From Helianthus annuus (lineage: Eukaryota > Streptophyta > Magnoliopsida > Asterales > Asteraceae), in NCBI RefSeq assembly GCF_002127325.2, contig NC_035446.2, positions 157,388,799 through 157,452,798 of the forward strand: a stretch of 64,000 nt of DNA. The letters run 5' to 3'. Positions 58,744 through 64,000 of this stretch are shown here, in pieces; positions within the stretch are counted from its first letter, which is position 1; every line of letters begins with the position of its first letter. The notes beneath the pieces were generated by a model. The model made no database searches, had not been told where the DNA came from, and worked only from the letters and a program-made list of their open reading frames with translations. A program made the position numbers and the translations under genes.

Positions 58744-59899
58744 GGGTTGAGATCCCGTACAAACAGTGCTAATTGTAAGAACCGTAAGAACAGATCTGAG
58801 CCATTGATAGTTTAAATGAAGGGTTGGTATTGATTACAAATAAAACCCATATAATTAATAATTAATACTATCAAGTTAGGGTATTTTAGTCATTTAGTCA
58901 TTTCCCATAAAATACTAATTCCACCAAGTTTTTTAAACTAAAATAACTTTTATATATTTCATTAAATTTGGAAAAAATTTATACCATAAAATCAAATATT
59001 TTTTTATCTTTAATATGAGTACCATATTGCTATACTTTTTTTAATTATAAAAATGACTTTTAAAAAAGTTACAAAAAGATGTTTTATAATCGTGCTAGTT
59101 ACGTGGTTGGAATGTGCTAATATGAAAATGTATTGTGTTAATTTTAAATCTATACGTATGTTCTAATTTTATTATGTAATTCTTATGTGTTGTTATTTTT
59201 TTCCTTTTGTATTGTTATTGGGAGCCTATATATAAATAAATTTGTTTTCTACCAGTTATGTAATAGTATGTGCTATTTATAAAATTAAAACAAAAATATG
59301 AAATTGTGCTAATTATGTAATAATTATGAAATTGTGCTAGTATGTGTTTATAAGATTAAAAAAAAATTGTGCTAGTATGTACCAGTATGTGTTGTTTATA
59401 AAATAAAAAAAAATGAAATTGTGCTAGTATAGAACAATATGTGTTGTTTATAAAATAAAAAAAATGAAATTGTGCTAGTTATGTAATAGTATCTGTTGTT
59501 ATTTTTTTTTTTTTTCCTTCTGTGTTGTTATTGGGAGCCTATTTAGAAATAAATTCGTTGGAATGTCGTATTTTTATTGTGCTAATGTTGTTTTGTTGGT
59601 GTTACCGTCGGATGCCCAGACGGTGGTGTTAAGAGAGTGCTAATGTCGTTTTTTGATTGTGCTAATGTCGTTATTTGATTGTGCTAATGTTGTTTTTTGA
59701 TTGTGCTAAATTCAAATTCTGGTTTGAATTAATCTGCATGGATTTAGGGATATCTTTTTAATTTTAATTAGTTATAAATAAATAGGGTTAAAATGTCTAA
59801 ATTATCCCTAAACTAATTTTTAATTGAATAACACTTATCATTTATATATTGGTTCTTATGGTTCTTACAAACATAAGAGTTTGTATTTGATCTCATGCC
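58744..59899. mobile_element. Mutator-like element upstream of the protease gene
   Basis: TATTATATAA stands on both sides (58734-58743 and 59900-59909). The ends are GGGTTGAGATCCCGTACAAAC and, read inwards from the right, GGCATGAGATCAAATACAAAC, each minus its last base where over 20. GTAAGAACC(G/A)TAAGAAC is shared further in. The interior carries direct repeats of GTGCTAGTATGT and of GATTGTGCTAATGTCGTT. No transposase. Confidence 0.77.
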
Positions 59900-59909
59900 T
59901 ATTATATAA

Positions 59910-60620
59910 AGCCAGCAATAATGTATCATTTAGCAGTAAGTAAGTAAGTAATTTGTGCTCGAAAATTGAAAATCTTTACATCTACTATTTATTCTAAAGC
60001 TGAAAATAAGGCCCAAGGTTAATATCGAAAATAACTCAATTAAGGTTTATCCTAATGGAATGTTCTAGTGAAAAATCAATCATTTATGATTTATTTAAAA
60101 AAAAAAAACACACACAATAAATCAAGCACAGAGATGGAAGACGTACTTGGTTAGCGGCAGAGCAGCCGGCAGGGAATGGTTTTGTGTTGGCCCATTCTAT
60201 ACACACCCCCCATCCTTCCTGATTACACCCCTCCTTGTGAGAGGAAAACTGTCGGTCCCACGCAGACCCCACCTGTAAGTATGTGAGAGGAGGGGGGTGA
60301 AAAAAGTAAATAGGGGGGTGTAGAAAGTAGCACCCTTTGTGTTTGGGTGTATTTGGAAAAGTAAAAGGTAACACTTAACCTACTACAACTTTTCTATATT
60401 TACAATCTTTAACTTTTCATGTTTTATTTATTAGACCATGGGACCATGCAGCGTGAAGGGCTAGCGGGCGTGAAGGGGCTGCATCTAGTGGGACTCATGT
60501 TTCTTAACAAATCACGTTTTGTTTATTTTTTTTCTTTCTTTTTTGCTATGAACTTGGTGGAGCTTTATCTCACACCATCATTGTTAAAAGGGGCGTCATT
60601 TTTATCCCAAAATCTACGTG
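59910..60620. other. Intergenic, no supported gene
   Basis: 60130-60330 has a mixed-composition block without stops over 96 codons on the minus strand, but no family match. It may belong to the 5' leader of the protease gene. Confidence 0.3.
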
Positions 60621-60622
60621 AC

Positions 60623-61160
60623 TAGGGACTTTATACCACATCACCCAGCCGTACAAACAGTCATGGCCCACAATTTTTTTAATAGCAAAATAGCATACCT
60701 ATAAAAGGGACAGAAGATACCTTACCACCAGATCAAATCATGTTCGTTTGGGACACCGCCCACAACTTTTAATGTTTTTTTTCTTTGGTGGGAGTGAGGT
60801 CACAATGACAGCTGCAATGGCACGACGGTGATTGTTTTATCACCTGAATATATTACAATAGCAAACTTTTATTAAAGATGTGGCTAGGGGCTTTATACCA
60901 CATCACCCAGCTGTACAAACAGTCATGGCCCACAATTTTTTTAATAGCAAAATAGCATACTCCTAAATGCTCGTATACCTATAAAAAGGACAGAAGATAC
61001 CTTACCACCAGATCATGTCCGTTTGGGACACCGCCCACAACTTTTAATGTTTTTTTTTTTCTTTGGTGGGAGTGAGGTCACAGTGACAGCTGCAATGGCA
61101 CGACAGTGATTGTTTTGTCACCTGAATATATTACAATAGCAAACTTTTATTATAGATGTG
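60623..61160. repeat. 262 bp tandem duplication
   Basis: Two direct copies (about 60631-60892 and 60893-61166) share TTATACCACATCACCCAG, ACCTTACCACCAGATCA and GGTGGGAGTGAGGTCAC. Copy 2 has an extra CCTAAATGCTCGTAT and lost a few bases. Otherwise near identical. Confidence 0.85.
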
Positions 61161-61469
61161 GCTAGGAAGATTCGTAGGTGAAAAACTATACCGCCCCTAA
61201 ATCTAATGGTCAAAGTAATCGTTGACTAAGGAAGATGATAATGTAATAACCATGTGAGGGTTTCAGAGGGCAAAAACTGAAAGAGAGAGAGGCAGACTGT
61301 ACCAATCAACTTATTAACTCATGGGGCAAATTGCATTTACTCTAATAATAATTAGGGGAAAAAGTGCAATAAAAAGAGTTGTTATTGCAAACCTAAAGTT
61401 GTTTCATCGTTCTCTTGGAATCAAATTCATATCATCCATCATCCATCACTTAAAGTAACATGGTGAAGT

Positions 61470-61830
61470 CATTTGCAGAGGATTCTTTCATCAAACTGAC
61501 TGACCAGTTTTACTTTTATTAATTTACCATACCCCAGACAGTTGATGAGAAAGTAAGGCTGGTGGGTATGGTGACGGAGGGAAGCCGGCGACGGGATGAA
61601 GACGGAGGGGGCGGCGTGGGAGGACTGGCGTCGCCGGAGGGAGGCCCACTTGTTTGGTCCGTCGCAAACGGCACAACTCGGACGGGGAGGACGGGACGGA
61701 GGGGGGCGGCGTGGGAGGACGGTGGTGATGTGGCGGCGCCGGAGGGAAGCCGGAGACCATACCGAGCAGCCTAACAAGAAAAAGGTTCTAACAGAAGGGT
61801 GTACCATCATCACTCATTTGCAGCAGAGGA
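61470..61830. repeat. GC-rich imperfect repeats
   Basis: GGCGGCGTGGGAGGAC occurs twice (about 61611 and 61706), GCCGGAGGGA twice, and CATTTGCAG-AGAGGATTCTT flanks both sides at 61470 and 61813. Open frames here follow from base composition. No family was recognised. Confidence 0.5.
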
Positions 61831-62079
61831 TTCTTCACAAGTCCATTCAATTAAAATTAAAAAAAGCATTATACAAATATCAAAAATACTGCCACTAATT
61901 CATCCTGACCGGTTCAAAAATAATTGTAAATAAAGAATAAAGCAAAAAAGAAAGAGATAAAGGGGACTATAATTACAAATGATGGGTTGGTTACATGACA
62001 TCTTACCTTTTCCACAATAATATACATTTACACTTCTTCACTGTTTATAAATAAAAATCAAACCATCATCAAGTTTCTA

Positions 62080-63692
62080 TCAAAACATATTCAATTCAGT
62101 AAGATCATCCATCGGTATCTCAAGTCCTGCTGAAAAATGGTCTTGTAATTCCTCATCGTCAAAATTCAGTAAAGAACTCAGATCCTGAGGACCACCCACC
62201 CCTAATTCATCAATCGGGTCTAATAGCGGGTCAATGTCTTGAGTCCCCCCGTTACTCTCTTGAGTCACGCTACTGCGCTCTAACCGACTCTCCCTAATTA
62301 GGGAAGGCTGTACAGGGTGTAATGATCTTGTTGATTGGTTTGGTATCTGACCCCCTGTTGCTTTCATTTTTCTCTCGCCCTGGTATGCGCGTTTTCCTGT
62401 TGCCCCCCCAAAACCAGTGCTGACGTCGTCCAGTAAAAGCTCTTTCTTCTTTCCTCTGTTTGATATTGGCCCGTTTATGGCAAAAGCCTCATCTGGTGCA
62501 TCATAAAATAAATATTAAAACACCCTTTAGTGGCCTTATAAGTAAATGAGATCTGGGATAAAATCAAATGAAATAAAACCATCTGGGAGCAAAAAAAAAA
62601 GCGAAGATAAACCAAATTTTAACACAAACATAGACACACACGCATATCCGTTTATGTTCGTTTATTTACATTCATCTATGTTCGTTTAAAATTTAAAAAA
62701 AAAAAATACATATTTTACATTTACATAAATATCAACGTAAAACGGACTTTCTAACTACTTATATAAATATAACTAATTAGTAATTGGACTTTCTAGTAGT
62801 AAAAATGGGTTTCCAAATGGAGCTTACCGTAGTTAATCAATAATTTATACAAGTAAAGCTACTTTATGTTCATTTTATGTTTGGTCGTTTATGTTCATTT
62901 GTGATGTTTTTTGTTTGTTAAATTATATTCGTTTTAAGTTTGTCTGTTTATGTTCGTGAACTGTTCGTCTAGGTTTTAAACAAATGAACGAACATAAACA
63001 AACACGAGCATGCCCATTTTCTTAATGGGCGAACATGAACAAAAAAATTTGTTCGATTACGTGTTCGTGTTCTGTTAAAGTTAAACGAACAAACACAAAC
63101 ATGCCTATGTTCGTGTTCGTTCGTGTTCGTTCGGTTCGTTTACAGGCCTGTGTATCTAACCTTATACAAAGATCTGTCAAATAGCTCAAATGCCATTGTT
63201 GTTTAGTAAAATTAGCAAATCATAGGTGTCCATTTGATAATGTACCACCATATTAAGTTGCCAAATGGGTAAAAGTGAATCCAAACACAACACCAGTGGA
63301 TTAAGAAAGTGGCTTACCAGATGATATTCTTGAATCTGGGTGGGGATTTTGGAATCCGATATACTTGGTGGGAGGCTCCAACTCAATGTCCGGTGGAGCA
63401 AAAAGGATATCTCGAAGTGGGGCCATGTTAAAGCAACTTACACCCGATTTCAAAAATTTACGACACCTGGAAAGCGTTCTCCTTCCAAATGCCAACGCAA
63501 CATGCTTTGGAATCTTTGCAATCGCACCTCTAGAAGGTCCTCTAGTAGCCTGCAAAAATATCACAAGGATATAAAAGTTATTCCACCCATATCACATAAC
63601 AATCTAAAATCGTTATTTAAGCATTAAAACTTGCCAGAAGTTTCCTGTAAGCTAGCTCCACCAGTCTGTCCATTGCAAGCTGCTCAAGATCT
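62080..63692 (-). CDS. Plant-specific nuclear Ser/Arg-rich protein (At2g19390/At4g29790-like), 3' part only
   Basis: Three minus-strand exons are readable: 63692-63635, 63549-63318 and 62492-62080, with the 5' part beyond the window. The first reads DLEQLAMDRLVELAYRKLL. The second reads VALAFGRRTLSRCRKF and SCFNMAPLRDILFAPP. The third has AFAINGPISNRGKKKELLLDDV and ends LEIPMDDLTELNMF. These blocks match, from memory, a conserved family of long plant nuclear proteins of unknown function. The first intron uses a GC donor (CTG|GCAAGT), the only way to keep the conserved frame. A Pol II nuclear role is inference only. Confidence 0.75.
62640..63150. repeat. GTTCGTTTATGTTCG repeats in the last intron
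   Basis: Many copies of TTCGTTTATGTTCGT and its complement occur in the 826 bp intron, ending GGTTCGTTTACAGGCCTG. This resembles the hAT MITE at 22742-23234 in style (GTTTAC terminus), but the left end and duplication were not found. Confidence 0.55.
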
Positions 63693-63744
63693 CTGTATAA
63701 CAACCAGATGATGTTTAAAGTTTAAACATAAGCTGAAATTATAG

Positions 63745-64000
63745 GGCTGTCCGAACTGCTCGACGATCGCTCGAAAAATGCTCGTTCGATTCCCGCTCAG
63801 TTTGTAAATGAACCGCTCAGATCAGTTCGATTCAAATTCAATCCAAGCATGAGCAAAGGTCCGCTCGCTCGTCGATCGCTCGGTTTCGCTCGAATTTTTT
63901 TTATTAATAATTAATATATATATTATAGATTTTAAAGATTAAAAGCCCAAAAAATATACTAGCCCAACTTAATAGTTAATATCAAAATCTAACCCTAAAT
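63745..64000. mobile_element. Probable hAT MITE, cut by the window edge
   Basis: Begins near AGGGCTGTCCGAACTGCTC and is rich in CGATCGCTCG and GCTCGTTCG motifs in both orientations. The right end is not in the window. It lies upstream of the first visible exon of the nuclear-protein gene. Confidence 0.5.

Noticed and set aside
60084..60374. 96-codon minus-strand frame
   Set aside because: No motif or family is recognised and the composition is ordinary. It could be untranslated leader, so no gene is called.
61469..61813. Arg/Pro-rich open frames on both strands
   Set aside because: Open frames on both strands over a GC-rich repeated block are expected by composition. No domain, splice pattern or start context supports a gene.

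Overview
This is a nuclear window from a flowering plant. Genes have plant-type spliced exons, long AT-rich intergenic space and dense nested transposons. Protein resemblances and repeat style suggest a eudicot, with Asteraceae as best guess. That guess is from memory, because no search was run.

Eight host genes are supported. On the plus strand they are: a two-MYB-domain factor (2466-3984), a VAMP727-type R-SNARE (10559-13212), a second copy of the MYB gene (19863-21385), a hemerythrin-domain protein (25671-27678), RNase H2 subunit A (31579-34628), ribosomal protein eS25 (35806-36509) and gamma-tocopherol methyltransferase VTE4 (52861-54828). On the minus strand are an inner-membrane-protease subunit 2-like peptidase (56661-58511) and the 3' part of a plant nuclear protein gene that runs off the right edge (62080-63692). 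Splice sites were placed by hand. Every complete gene model has a coding length divisible by three and a plausible protein length. The genes do not form a shared pathway.

Most of the rest is transposon, and for many elements both ends and the target-site duplication (TSD) can be read directly. There are PIF/Harbinger elements with TTA/TAA duplications (left edge, 22.2, 24.7, 25.0, 28.4-30.4 and 38.5-41.3 kb). Mutator-like elements have 9-10 bp duplications (5.3-7.2, 18.7, 42.1-43.4, 52.4 and 58.7-59.9 kb). hAT elements have 8 bp duplications (16.0-17.2, 22.7, 32.1, 36.8, 55.9 and 57.7 kb). There is one delimited Helitron (7.8-9.2 kb) plus several Helitron ends, two tRNA-derived SINEs, a nearly intact Copia with 132 bp LTRs (46.5-51.3 kb), and Ty3, Copia and LINE fragments.

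Two structures stand out. First, a 1.82 kb Mutator-like element carries a LINE fragment between two inverted arrays of short palindromes. Second, the VAMP727 gene and the MYB gene each carry a near-identical copy of the other's 3' end just downstream, in permuted order.
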